A stretch of 49,964 nt of DNA from Amphiplicatus sp046296195 (lineage in GTDB: Bacteria > Pseudomonadota > Alphaproteobacteria > Caulobacterales > Parvularculaceae). Positions 1 to 8,337 of the stretch are shown here, one piece after another. The number at the start of each line of letters is the position of its first letter. The stretch's first letter is position 1. Location: NCBI GenBank assembly GCA_046296195.1, contig JBKBLR010000020.1:1-49964 (forward strand). Direction: 5' to 3'. The notes beneath the pieces were generated by a model. That model ran no database searches, was not told the origin of the DNA, and saw nothing but the letters and a program-made list of their open reading frames with translations. The position numbers were made by a program, and so were the translations under genes.

Positions 1-576
1 CTGTCGATCTTCGAGAACATCGCCGACAAGCGCGCCGTGAGCATTGATGAACTCGACCGGATGAGGTTCGCCGTCGCCCGCGCCGAAGCCGCGCTTGCGC
101 AGGCGACCGCGGCGAGCGAAGCGGCGAAGGCGCGCGTCGCCGCGATCGACGTCGATCTTGCGCGCCAGACGGTGACGGCGCCGATCGCCGGGCAGATTCT
201 TTCCGTCGACGCGCGCCCGGGCGAATACGCCGCTGCGGGGCCCCTCGCCGCGCCGCTGATGACGATGGGCGCGACCGACCGCCTCCACGTGCGCGTCGAG
301 ATCGACGAGAGCGACATCGGGCGCTTTTCAAGCGCCGGCCGCGCGGTCGCGACGCCGCGCGGCGAGGCGGCGCGCGACCTTCCGCTCACCTTCGTCCGCA
401 TCGAGCCGCGCGCGACGGCCAAGCGGACGCTCGCCGGCGGATCCGAGCGCGTCGACGCGCGCGTCATCGAAGTCGTCTATGCGCTCCAGCCCGGCGCCGG
501 CGCGATCGTCGGCCAGCGCCTCGACATTTTCATCGATGCGTCCGGCGCAGCCGACATCGCGAAGGCGGCGTCATGA
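1..576 (+). CDS. RND efflux periplasmic adaptor (HlyD/MFP family), 3' part
   Basis: Membrane-fusion subunit that would bridge an inner-membrane efflux pump and the outer-membrane channel encoded next. The frame is open from the first base, so the gene starts left of the window and about 191 C-terminal residues are visible. A GTG at 37 lies inside the frame but is unlikely to be the true start. The visible part begins with an Ala-rich helical hairpin end, followed by the lipoyl/barrel-sandwich return strand (VTAPIAGQILSVDARPGEYA) and then a beta-barrel domain. Its stop overlaps the next start by ATGA, which indicates translational coupling. The substrate cannot be told from the sequence. Confidence 0.85.
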   Translation: MSIFENIADKRAVSIDELDRMRFAVARAEAALAQATAASEAAKARVAAIDVDLARQTVTAPIAGQILSVDARPGEYAAAGPLAAPLMTMGATDRLHVRVEIDESDIGRFSSAGRAVATPRGEAARDLPLTFVRIEPRATAKRTLAGGSERVDARVIEVVYALQPGAGAIVGQRLDIFIDASGAADIAKAAS

Positions 577-2018
577 CGAGGGCGGCGGCGATCGCATCGG
601 CGCTGGCGCTCGCCGCCTGCGCCGCGGGGCCGGACTTCAAACGCCCCGATCTTTCCGCGCTCACCCCGACAGCGTTCGAGGAGGCGGGCCAGTCCGTCGC
701 GCCGGCGGCGTGGTGGACGTCGCTCGGCGATCCCATCCTCGACAGCCTTGTCGCCGACGCGCTCGCCAGCAATCGCGACCTCAAGGCGGCGGAGGCCAGC
801 GTGCGCGCCGCGCGCGCCGAGCTTGGCCTGTCGCAGTTCGATCTCGCCCCGACCGTGCGCAGCGAGGCGCACTATCGCCGCCAGCGCGTCTCCGCCGACG
901 GGCTTGGCGCGACAATTCCCGGAATCCCGGCCGGAACGCCCTTTCCGGATACGGATCTTTTCGACGCCGGCCTTGCCGCGAGCTGGGAGCTCGATTTCTG
1001 GGGCCGCGTCCGCCGATCGGTCGAGGCCGCGCGCGCATCCTATCAGGGCGCGGAAGCCGACCGCCGCGCCGCGGCGGTTCTCGTCTCCGCCGACGTCGCC
1101 GCCTCCTATGCGGCGCTGCGCGGCGCCGAGCGCCAGCGCGACGTCGCCCGCCGTAACGCCGACAAACAGGCCGAGACGCGCGCGCTGACGGAAAGCCTCG
1201 AAAGGGCGGGGCGCGCCTCGAGCCTCGACGCGGCGCGCGCGCGCGCACAAGAGGAAGCGTCGGAGGCCTCGATCCCGCCGCTCGACGCCGCGATCGCGCG
1301 CGAGCGCCGCCGCCTCGCCGTGCTGACGGGCCGAGCGCCGGGCGCGCTCGATGCGATGCTCGCGGCCGGGGCCGGCAAGGGGCTGCCCCAGATCCCGGAA
1401 GGGCGTCCTGCAGGCGATCCTGGTCTCATCCTGCGCCAGCGCCCGGACATCCGGCGGGCAGAGCAAGACCTCGCCGCAGCAACGGCGAGGGTCGGCGTAG
1501 CGACGGCCGATCTCTTTCCGCGCGTGCGGTTCATCGGCGCGGTCGGCGCGAGTTCCTCGACGCTTGCAAGCTATGGAACGCGGCCATCGCGTGATTTCGG
1601 CTTCGGCCCGACCATCGAATGGGCCGCGTTCGATCTTGGCCGCGTGCGCGCCGGCATCCGCGCCTCCGAGGCGAGAGCGGACGCGGCCCTTGCGCGCTAC
1701 GAACAGACGGCGCTGAAGGCGCTTGAGGAAACAGCGAACGCCTTCACCGATCTTGCTCGCGAACGCGAGCGCAATGCGCGACTCAAGCGCGCGGTCGCTG
1801 AAAGCGCCGACGCCGCCGCGCTCGCAAATTCGCGCTACCGCGCCGGGCTCGACGGTTTCCTCGCCGTGCTCGACGCCGAGCGCCGCCTCCTTGATGCGGA
1901 AAGCGCGCTCGCGGTCAGCGACACGCGGGCGCTCAGCGCCTATGTCGCCGTCTATCGCGCGCTCGGCGACGGCTGGCGGATCGATCCGGCCGGCGGCGAG
2001 AACGCGCCGACGAAGTGA
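573..2018 (+). CDS. Efflux outer-membrane lipoprotein, NodT/OprM family
   Basis: TolC-like outer-membrane channel of a tripartite RND efflux system, 481 residues, normal for the family. The N-terminus is a lipoprotein signal with lipobox LAAC (Cys at about residue 16), so the mature protein should be lipid-anchored. The body shows the two-fold repeated coiled-coil pattern of OEP proteins, including a DLFPRVRF motif and a PTIEWAAFDLGRVRAGIRAS stretch in the second half. It overlaps the adaptor gene by 4 bases and is probably the last gene of that operon, since the next gene is convergent and begins 7 bases downstream. Confidence 0.92.
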   Translation: MTRAAAIASALALAACAAGPDFKRPDLSALTPTAFEEAGQSVAPAAWWTSLGDPILDSLVADALASNRDLKAAEASVRAARAELGLSQFDLAPTVRSEAHYRRQRVSADGLGATIPGIPAGTPFPDTDLFDAGLAASWELDFWGRVRRSVEAARASYQGAEADRRAAAVLVSADVAASYAALRGAERQRDVARRNADKQAETRALTESLERAGRASSLDAARARAQEEASEASIPPLDAAIARERRRLAVLTGRAPGALDAMLAAGAGKGLPQIPEGRPAGDPGLILRQRPDIRRAEQDLAAATARVGVATADLFPRVRFIGAVGASSSTLASYGTRPSRDFGFGPTIEWAAFDLGRVRAGIRASEARADAALARYEQTALKALEETANAFTDLARERERNARLKRAVAESADAAALANSRYRAGLDGFLAVLDAERRLLDAESALAVSDTRALSAYVAVYRALGDGWRIDPAGGENAPTK

Positions 2019-2025
2019 AAGAGGC

Positions 2026-3207
2026 TCAGGCGACGATGGCCGCGCGCCGGCGGAGCGCGGCCGCAAGCAACGCCCCTGTCGCGCCCATCGCCGCAACCAG
2101 CGCGTAGATCGCGCCCGCTCCCTTCGCTTCATAAAGATAGCCACAGGCGACGGTTGCAAGTCCGGTGATCGCGCCGACGCCCGTCGTCGACATCAGGGTC
2201 ATCGCCGTGTTGGTGAGATGCTTCGGCAGGCTGCGGTCGACATATTCGACCGCGCCGAGATAGGCGGCCGCGAAGGACAGCGCGTGCATCGTTTGCACGC
2301 TGAAGAGAAGCGGCAAAGGCGGATCCATGCCGGTCAGCGCCCAGCGGAGCGCCGCGCCGGCGCCGCCGATGATGATGAGCGTTTCAGCGCCCCAGCGCCT
2401 CACGAGGCCCCTTACCTGCGTCAGCACGAAAATCTCCGCGACGACGCCCGTCGCCCACAGGAAGCCGACGATCGGCGCGCCATAACCGAGATCGGTCCAG
2501 TGGAGGATCGAGAAGGAATAATAGGCGGCGTGGCTGCCCTGGATGAGGCCGACCGCCGCAAGAAAGATGAGGAACGACGGCGTCGTCATCAGCGTCGCCG
2601 CCTCGCGCCAGCGGTCATGCGGGGCTTCACGCTTTTCCTCGCGCGCGCCGAGCGGCAGCGTCATCGCGACGAGGAACGTCGCCGCGCCCGCGAGCGCCAT
2701 GATGACGACCGCAATGTCGATGCTCGTCCGCGCGATGATGAAACCGGCGATGATATTGGTGAGAAGGAACGCCCCCGAGCCTGCCGCGCGCACTTCGCCG
2801 TAATGAAGGAGCCCCTTGCGGTCGGCCCTTAGGATCGCCGTGTCGGAGAGCGGCACGAGAATCCCGAAGGACCAGAGAACCGCCACCGCGCTGAGGGCGA
2901 TGAGGGGCTTTGTCCCGAACGCGGCGAGCCCCAGCGCGCCGGCGCCGAAGAGGAGCGAAACGAGCCGCAGCGCCCTTGCGTGATTGTCGTTCTTGTCCGC
3001 CCAGAAGGCGACCGCCGGCCCGAGGAGAAGTCGCGCGCCGAGCGAGAGCCCGCTGAGGAGGCCGATTTCTGACGCGGCGAATCCCTCGCGCGCAAGCCAG
3101 CCCGACAGGAACGGCAATTGCACGCCGAGCAGCACGAACTGGGCGGCGTAGAACAGCGAATAATGCGCCTGAACGCGCCAGTTGCGGCCGGACATCGAGA
3201 CTTGCAT
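2026..3207 (-). CDS. MFS transporter, PPP (3-phenylpropionate permease-like) family
   Basis: A 393-residue integral inner-membrane protein with about twelve hydrophobic segments. The start of helix 1 (HYSLFYAAQFVLLGVQLPF) and the loop GLSLGARLLLGPAVAFWADK resemble the MFS_1-like/HcaT subgroup of sugar and aromatic-acid permeases. An in-frame second Met at 3195 is an alternative start; neither has a strong ribosome binding site. The gene converges on the efflux lipoprotein gene and is divergent from the HTH/VOC gene. The substrate is unknown. Confidence 0.8.
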   Translation of the reverse strand: MQVSMSGRNWRVQAHYSLFYAAQFVLLGVQLPFLSGWLAREGFAASEIGLLSGLSLGARLLLGPAVAFWADKNDNHARALRLVSLLFGAGALGLAAFGTKPLIALSAVAVLWSFGILVPLSDTAILRADRKGLLHYGEVRAAGSGAFLLTNIIAGFIIARTSIDIAVVIMALAGAATFLVAMTLPLGAREEKREAPHDRWREAATLMTTPSFLIFLAAVGLIQGSHAAYYSFSILHWTDLGYGAPIVGFLWATGVVAEIFVLTQVRGLVRRWGAETLIIIGGAGAALRWALTGMDPPLPLLFSVQTMHALSFAAAYLGAVEYVDRSLPKHLTNTAMTLMSTTGVGAITGLATVACGYLYEAKGAGAIYALVAAMGATGALLAAALRRRAAIVA

Positions 3208-3307
3208 CTGAAGATCCCGCGGCGGGTATGAGGCGCCCGGCGAAGGTCCGCAATCGCGCGTCCCTGCGGGTAGGGTAATTCGACATCGCCCCCGTTAAGG
3301 TGCGGCC

Positions 3308-3934
3308 ATGAGCGAAGGACGACGCGGCCGGCCGCCTCATGACGACGTGCTGACGCCCGCCGAATGGCGGGTGACGGAACTCGTCCGTCATGGGCTCACC
3401 AATGGGCGCATCGCCGCCCTGCTCGGCGTCAGCGCGGATGCGGTGAAGTTCCACGTCGCAAACGCGCTTTTAAAGCTCGGGCTCGACGGCAAGGCCGCCC
3501 TCAAACTTTGGGACGGCGTCTCCCGTGCGAGCGCCCTGCATGAAAGGAAGGATCACATGCCCACGGACCTCGGCCCCATCGGCCAGATCGCGCGCCCGGT
3601 GAAGGACATCCGCGCGGCGGAGCGCTTCTACAAGGAGGTGGTCGGCCTGCCGCACCTCTACACCTACGGCAATCTCGCCTTCTTCGATTGCGGCGGCGTC
3701 AGGCTTTTCCTGTCGGAGGGCGACGGCGATGACGGCGCCTCGATCCTTTATTTCCGCGTCGCCGACATTCACCAGGCGGCGAAAAACCTCGCCGCGCGCG
3801 GGGCCGAGATCACCCACGCGCCGCACATGATCCACAAACACCCGGACGGAACGGAAGAATGGATGGCCTTCTTCAAGGATGAGGAAGGCCGACCGCTGGC
3901 GCTGATGGCGCAGGTCAAAGGTCAGGCGGTCTGA
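3308..3934 (+). CDS. LuxR-type HTH domain fused to a VOC/glyoxalase domain
   Basis: A 208-residue protein with two distinct parts. Residues about 14-70 form a LuxR/GerE-type helix-turn-helix (LTPAEWRVTELVRHGLTNGR, then AALLGVSADAVKFHVANALLKL). Residues about 88-205 are a VOC-superfamily fold (IGQIARPVKDIRAAERFYKE through EEWMAFFKDEEGRPLALMAQ). An ATG at 3557, codon 84, lies just before the VOC domain and is preceded by a purine-rich AAAGGAAGGA, so a stand-alone VOC protein could also be made. The natural reading is a DNA-binding sensor whose VOC domain binds a small ligand, but this is inference. It overlaps the convergent YegP-like gene by 13 bases. Confidence 0.8.
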   Translation: MSEGRRGRPPHDDVLTPAEWRVTELVRHGLTNGRIAALLGVSADAVKFHVANALLKLGLDGKAALKLWDGVSRASALHERKDHMPTDLGPIGQIARPVKDIRAAERFYKEVVGLPHLYTYGNLAFFDCGGVRLFLSEGDGDDGASILYFRVADIHQAAKNLAARGAEITHAPHMIHKHPDGTEEWMAFFKDEEGRPLALMAQVKGQAV

Positions 3935-4257
3935 TCGTCGATCGCGGCGAGCCTGGCGTTCGCCATCACGCTCTTGATGCCGTTGTCGCGCGCCTCCTCG
4001 GAGGAATACTGTTCCGAGGCGCCGATCACCTGGTGGTTTGCGGCCTTGAGGACGAAATAATGCTTGCCGTTCGTTGACGCCTTCTTCTCGAAACGGGCGA
4101 GCAGGTCGGAATTCTTCTTGACGGACTCGATGCCGTTCACCGCCCCGGCGCGGTCCTTGTAGCCTTCGCTCGAAAGGACGATCTCGCCATTGCCGGCCTT
4201 GAGGCGAAAGCGGAATTCGCCCTTCTTGTCCTTGTAGAGTTCGAACTGCGCGGGCAT
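3922..4257 (-). CDS. YegP family protein (DUF1508 tandem repeat)
   Basis: A 111-residue cytosolic protein with two copies of the DUF1508 beta-alpha unit. The first is at about residues 4-50 (FELYKDKKGEFRFRLKAGNG, ending with NGIESVK) and the second at about 55-108 (ASTNGKHYFVLKAANHQVIG, ending with NGIKSVM). Family members are small, common in proteobacteria and without a settled function. The 3' end overlaps the convergent HTH/VOC gene by 13 bases. Confidence 0.9.
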   Translation of the reverse strand: MPAQFELYKDKKGEFRFRLKAGNGEIVLSSEGYKDRAGAVNGIESVKKNSDLLARFEKKASTNGKHYFVLKAANHQVIGASEQYSSEEARDNGIKSVMANARLAAIDDQTA

Positions 4258-4381
4258 CGGCGTCTCCTTTCCACTGCAACGGCGTCATTATCGGGGATTC
4301 GGGCGGCCTGTCGCCTTGGCAAAGGCTCCGCGCCGACTTAAGCGTGTTCCAGAATCGTTCTCCTGCGGCTAGTCTTTCCCG

Positions 4382-6703
4382 GTGACCGTCAAACTGTCAA
4401 TTTCCGAGCGCGCGCTCGCCGGGCTCGGGGCCGGCGGGCCGGAAAGCGCGACGGCGCCCGGCTATTTCGACGGCCTCAACGCCGAGCAGCGAGAGGCGGT
4501 CGAGGCGACCGAGGGGCCGGTGCTGGTGCTTGCCGGGGCGGGCACCGGCAAGACGCGCGCGCTGACGACGCGGCTCGCCCATCTCCTTTTCACCGGCCGG
4601 GCGAAGCCTTGGGAGCTCCTCGCCGTCACCTTCACCAACAAGGCCGCGCGCGAGATGAGGGAGCGGATCGGCGCGCTCATCGGCGAACGCGTCGAGGGCC
4701 TGCAATGGCTCGGCACGTTCCATGCGATCGGCGCGCAGATCCTGCGCCGGCATGCGGAGATCGCCGGCCTCAAACCCTCCTTCACCATCCTCGACGCCGA
4801 CGATCAGGTCCGGCTCGCCAAACAGGTGATCGAGGCCGCAGGTCTTGATGAGAAACGCTGGACAGGGCGCGGCCTTGCGAGCGTCATCGACGGCTGGAAG
4901 AACCGCGGCCTGACGCCCGACAAGGTTCCGGCGAACGAGGCCTGGCATTTCGCCGAAGGCAAGGGCGTTTCGCTCTACGGCGCTTATCAGGAGCGGCTGA
5001 AGACCTTGAACGCCGCCGATTTCGGCGACCTCCTCCTCCACAACATCACGATCTTCCAGCAGCGCCCGGACATTCTCGCCCAGTATCAGGAGAAGTTCCG
5101 CTACATGCTGGTCGACGAATATCAGGACACCAATGTCGCGCAATATCTCTGGCTGCGGCTCCTCGCGCTAAAGCGCAGGAACATCTGTTGCGTCGGCGAC
5201 GACGACCAGTCGATCTATGGCTGGCGCGGCGCGGAGGTCGAAAACATCCTGCGCTTTGAAAAGGACTTTCCGGGCGCGCGCGTCATCCGGCTCGAGCGCA
5301 ATTACCGCTCGACGCCGGCGATCCTTTCCGCCGCCTCGACGCTGATCGCCGCCAACCGGTCGCGCCTCGGCAAGACGCTGTGGACCGAGGCGGCGGAGGG
5401 CGAGCGCGTCAAAGTGCGCGGGGTCTGGGACGGCGAGGAGGAAGCGCGCCTCATCGGCGACGACATCGAGGCCGAACAGGGCAAGGGCCGCGCGCTCTCC
5501 GACATGGCGGTGCTGGTGCGCGCCTCGTTCCAGATGCGCGCCTTCGAGGAGCGCTTCCTGACGCTCGGCCTGCCCTATCGCGTCGTCGGCGGCCCGCGCT
5601 TCTACGAGCGCGAGGAGGTGCGTGACGCCGTCGCCTATCTGCGGCTCGTGCGCAGCGCCGACGACGATCTGGCGTTCGACCGCATCGTCAACAAGCCGGC
5701 GCGCAAGCTCGGCGGCCAGACGATGCAGGCCGTCCACACGCTCGCCCGCGCGCGCAACATCTCGCTCATGGCGGCGAGCCGCATGCTGATCGAAGCGGAC
5801 GATCTGGGACCCGCGGCGCGCGGCGCGCTGAGGAAGTTCATCGAGATGATCGACCGCTGGGCGGGAGAAGCGGCGAATATTTCCCCGCGCGACCTCACCG
5901 AGCTCATCCTCGATGAATCGGGGTATACGGACTACTGGAAAAACAATAAGTCGGCCAAGGCCGATTCAAAGCTCGACAACCTCAAGGAGGTCGTGCAGGC
6001 TGTCTCCGAATTCGACACCCTCGCCGCCTATCTCGACCATGTCGCGCTCGTCGCCGACCGGAACGAGTCGGACGAAGCGGGCGCGGTCTGGCTGATGACG
6101 CTGCACGCGGCGAAGGGCCTTGAATTTCCGGTCGTCTTCCTGCCCGGCTGGGAGGAAGGCGTGTTCCCCTCGCAGCGCGCGCTCGATGAAGGCGGCGCGC
6201 CCGCCCTCGAAGAAGAGCGCCGGCTCGCTTATGTCGGCATCACGCGCGCGCGGGAAAGCTGCCGCATCTCCTTCGCCGCGAACCGGCAGATGTATGGCCG
6301 CTGGCAGGCCTCGCTCCCCTCGCGCTTCATCGACGAATTGCCGGAGGAGGCGGTCGATGTCGTGTCACGGCCCGGCCTTTACGGCAACGCCGCATCGTCG
6401 ATGCCCAGCCATTCGCGCTTTGACGCCGCGCGCCTTGAAGAGGACAGCTATTACGACAATCCCGGCTGGCGGCGCGCGCGCGCGGCCTCAACGCGCCCGA
6501 GCCCGTCAGCGCCGATGATCGAGGGTCGCGCGCGCGAGGTGTCGGTGAGCGCCGGCGCGCCCCGATTCGCGGTCGGCGCCCGCGTCTTTCACGACAAGTT
6601 CGGCTATGGCCGCGTCATCCTCGCCGAGGGGCAGAAGCTGACGGTCGACTTTGAACATTCCGGCGCGAAGAAGGTCGTCGATTCCTTTCTGAAGGGGGCG
6701 TGA
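4382..6703 (+). CDS. uvrD: UvrD/PcrA-type 3'-5' DNA helicase
   Basis: Superfamily 1A ATP-dependent helicase for nucleotide excision and mismatch repair and clearance of stalled complexes. The 773 residues carry all the motifs: Walker A GAGTGKT near residue 55, motif Ia TFHAIGAQ, Walker B VDEYQDT near 243, motif III VGDDDQSIYGWRGA, motif IV ERNYRST, motif V LMTLHAAKGLEFP and motif VI EERRLAYVGITRA. The last 45 residues (from RFAVGARVFHDKFGYGRVI) are the Tudor-like RNA-polymerase-binding module of PcrA/UvrD. Translation starts at GTG; no ATG fits better before the conserved LNAEQREAV Q-motif region. Confidence 0.95.
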   Translation: MTVKLSISERALAGLGAGGPESATAPGYFDGLNAEQREAVEATEGPVLVLAGAGTGKTRALTTRLAHLLFTGRAKPWELLAVTFTNKAAREMRERIGALIGERVEGLQWLGTFHAIGAQILRRHAEIAGLKPSFTILDADDQVRLAKQVIEAAGLDEKRWTGRGLASVIDGWKNRGLTPDKVPANEAWHFAEGKGVSLYGAYQERLKTLNAADFGDLLLHNITIFQQRPDILAQYQEKFRYMLVDEYQDTNVAQYLWLRLLALKRRNICCVGDDDQSIYGWRGAEVENILRFEKDFPGARVIRLERNYRSTPAILSAASTLIAANRSRLGKTLWTEAAEGERVKVRGVWDGEEEARLIGDDIEAEQGKGRALSDMAVLVRASFQMRAFEERFLTLGLPYRVVGGPRFYEREEVRDAVAYLRLVRSADDDLAFDRIVNKPARKLGGQTMQAVHTLARARNISLMAASRMLIEADDLGPAARGALRKFIEMIDRWAGEAANISPRDLTELILDESGYTDYWKNNKSAKADSKLDNLKEVVQAVSEFDTLAAYLDHVALVADRNESDEAGAVWLMTLHAAKGLEFPVVFLPGWEEGVFPSQRALDEGGAPALEEERRLAYVGITRARESCRISFAANRQMYGRWQASLPSRFIDELPEEAVDVVSRPGLYGNAASSMPSHSRFDAARLEEDSYYDNPGWRRARAASTRPSPSAPMIEGRAREVSVSAGAPRFAVGARVFHDKFGYGRVILAEGQKLTVDFEHSGAKKVVDSFLKGA

Positions 6704-6868
6704 TAGCGGCGAAGGTGGTCGGACGGAGCGCCAAGACGGTTGTCATCCGCGGACGGTTATCCAGCGACGGCGCACAGGCCGATCGGCTCTACGGCGCGAT
6801 CACGACGCCTGAAAGCCGTGTTCGCGCCGTCGCACGGATGGCTCTCGACCCTTACCGGACGAAGGGAG

Positions 6869-7403
6869 TTGACCTCGACGCGCTCCGACTGGATCGATCT
6901 CTTCGGCGTGGTCGAAAAGCATGGCGTCCGTAGCCTGATCATCGGCGACGTGGCCGTCGCCTTTCATGGCCATGAGCGTTTCACAAAGGATATCGACGTC
7001 TGGACTGCGCCTGATGCTCAGAACGCCCTCGCGCGCATGCGCCGCGCTCAAGGAATTCGGCGCCCCGGTCTCGCGGTTGCGGCCGACGGGCTTTGAAGAT
7101 GCGGACAGCTTCGTCGTGATCGGCGCTGAGCCGTTCCGCATAGACATTCTGATGGGCCCTCCCGGGGTCGCCTTTGAGGACGCTTGGCGCCATCGGGTCT
7201 TTCAGAAAATTGACGGGACCGCGATAAACTATGTCTGCTTGGATGACCTGATTGCGCTGCACAGAGCCGCTGGCCGGCCAGTTGACAAACCAGTTGTCGC
7301 GGCGCTGCGTCTGTTTGCGCCGGGCCCCGGGAAGTCGATTCGAAAGGGCGCGGCGAAGCGAAAAGAAACGACGAAGAAGCAGCCTCGAAACCCCCGAAAA
7401 TGA
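6869..7403 (+). pseudogene. Nucleotidyltransferase (DUF6036-like) gene broken by a frameshift
   Basis: From a TTG at 6869 one frame gives DWIDLFGVVEKHGVRSLIIG followed by AVAFHGHERFTKDIDVW, the nucleotidyltransferase-fold pattern of MNT/DUF6036 proteins. At about 7025-7045 the similarity jumps by one base to another frame (CAALKEFGAPVSRLRPTGFE, later PFRIDILMGPPGVAFEDAW and LDDLIALHRAAGRPVDK), which is the usual C-terminal half. A one-base insertion or a two-base deletion explains this, so no full protein is made unless the ribosome slips or the base call is wrong. Base composition is lower in G+C than the neighbours, suggesting a transferred toxin-antitoxin-like cargo gene. The last codons overlap the prmA start (ATGA). 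Confidence 0.75.
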
Positions 7404-8275
7404 CCGCATTCAAAGCCTCCTGGGCCGGGACTGAGGCCGCCCTCAACGACGCAAGCGTTCTCCTCACCGACGTCCTATATCCGCCGGCGACCGCCGTCAG
7501 CCTGACCAAGGATGACGATGCGCGCGAGGACGCGGCCTGGCGGCTCGACGCCTATTTCGAGGACAGGCCCGACGCCGAGGCGCTCGCCGCGCTCGTCACC
7601 GGCGCCGGGCTCGGCGCGCCCGTGATCGAGGAACTGCCCGACATCGACTGGGTGGCGCATGCGCTTGAGGGGCTCGGGATCGTCGAGGCGGGCCGCTTTC
7701 TCCTCTATGGAACGCATGACGCGGACAAGCTGCCCGACGATCCCGCGCGCATCCCCATCCGCATCGACGCCAATCAGGCTTTCGGCACCGGCCATCATCC
7801 GACGACGGCGGGCTGCCTCACCCTACTCGACCGGCTCGGCGGCATCGCGCCGCAATCGGTCTTCGATCTCGGCTGCGGCTCGGCGGTTCTTGCGATCGCG
7901 GCGGCCAAGCTCTGGGACGTTGAAGTGATCGCCAGCGACATCGACGCGCGCTCGGTCGAGATCGCGCGCGAGAACATCGTGCTGAACGGCGTCGGCGACC
8001 TCGTCGCGGCGATCGAGGCGGACGGCTTTGAGGACCCGCGCATCCGCGTCCGCGCGCCCTTTGATTTCATCTTCGCCAACATACTCGCCGGTCCCCTCGT
8101 CGCCTTCGCGCCCCAGATGGCGAGGCACATGGCGCCGCGCGGGCGCGTGATGCTGGCCGGGCTAATGGCGGATCAGGAAGCCGGCGTCGTCGCGGCCTAT
8201 GAGGCGGCGGGCTTCCGGCTCCTCAACCGCCTCGAGCACGCCGTCTGGCCGGTGCTTCTGTTTGTGAAGCTTTAG
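7400..8275 (+). CDS. prmA: Ribosomal protein L11 methyltransferase
   Basis: SAM-dependent methylation of ribosomal protein L11. The 291 residues have an N-terminal substrate-recognition region and a Rossmann methyltransferase core: a conserved GTGHHPTTAGCL segment, motif I FDLGCGSAVLAIAAAKL, an acidic loop ASDIDARSVEIARENI and the post-I motif FDFIFANILAGPL. The ATG overlaps the stop of the broken nucleotidyltransferase by 4 bases; length and domain order support this start. It is co-directional with the aminopeptidase gene downstream. Confidence 0.93.
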   Translation: MTAFKASWAGTEAALNDASVLLTDVLYPPATAVSLTKDDDAREDAAWRLDAYFEDRPDAEALAALVTGAGLGAPVIEELPDIDWVAHALEGLGIVEAGRFLLYGTHDADKLPDDPARIPIRIDANQAFGTGHHPTTAGCLTLLDRLGGIAPQSVFDLGCGSAVLAIAAAKLWDVEVIASDIDARSVEIARENIVLNGVGDLVAAIEADGFEDPRIRVRAPFDFIFANILAGPLVAFAPQMARHMAPRGRVMLAGLMADQEAGVVAAYEAAGFRLLNRLEHAVWPVLLFVKL

Positions 8276-8337
8276 AGCGGCGGGCGGGCGCCGGCCGGGC
8301 CTTCCCATAAGGCGGGCGGCGGCATACATCCTGCGCC

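Noticed and set aside
477..2159. Very long minus-strand open frame opposite the efflux lipoprotein
   Set aside because: Arg/Ala-rich composition without any domain, fully antisense to a gene with clear motifs; such frames are common in GC-rich DNA.
6700..6933. Possible 77-residue gene overlapping the uvrD stop
   Set aside because: No recognisable domain, and it runs out of frame into the nucleotidyltransferase remnant; probably a chance frame.
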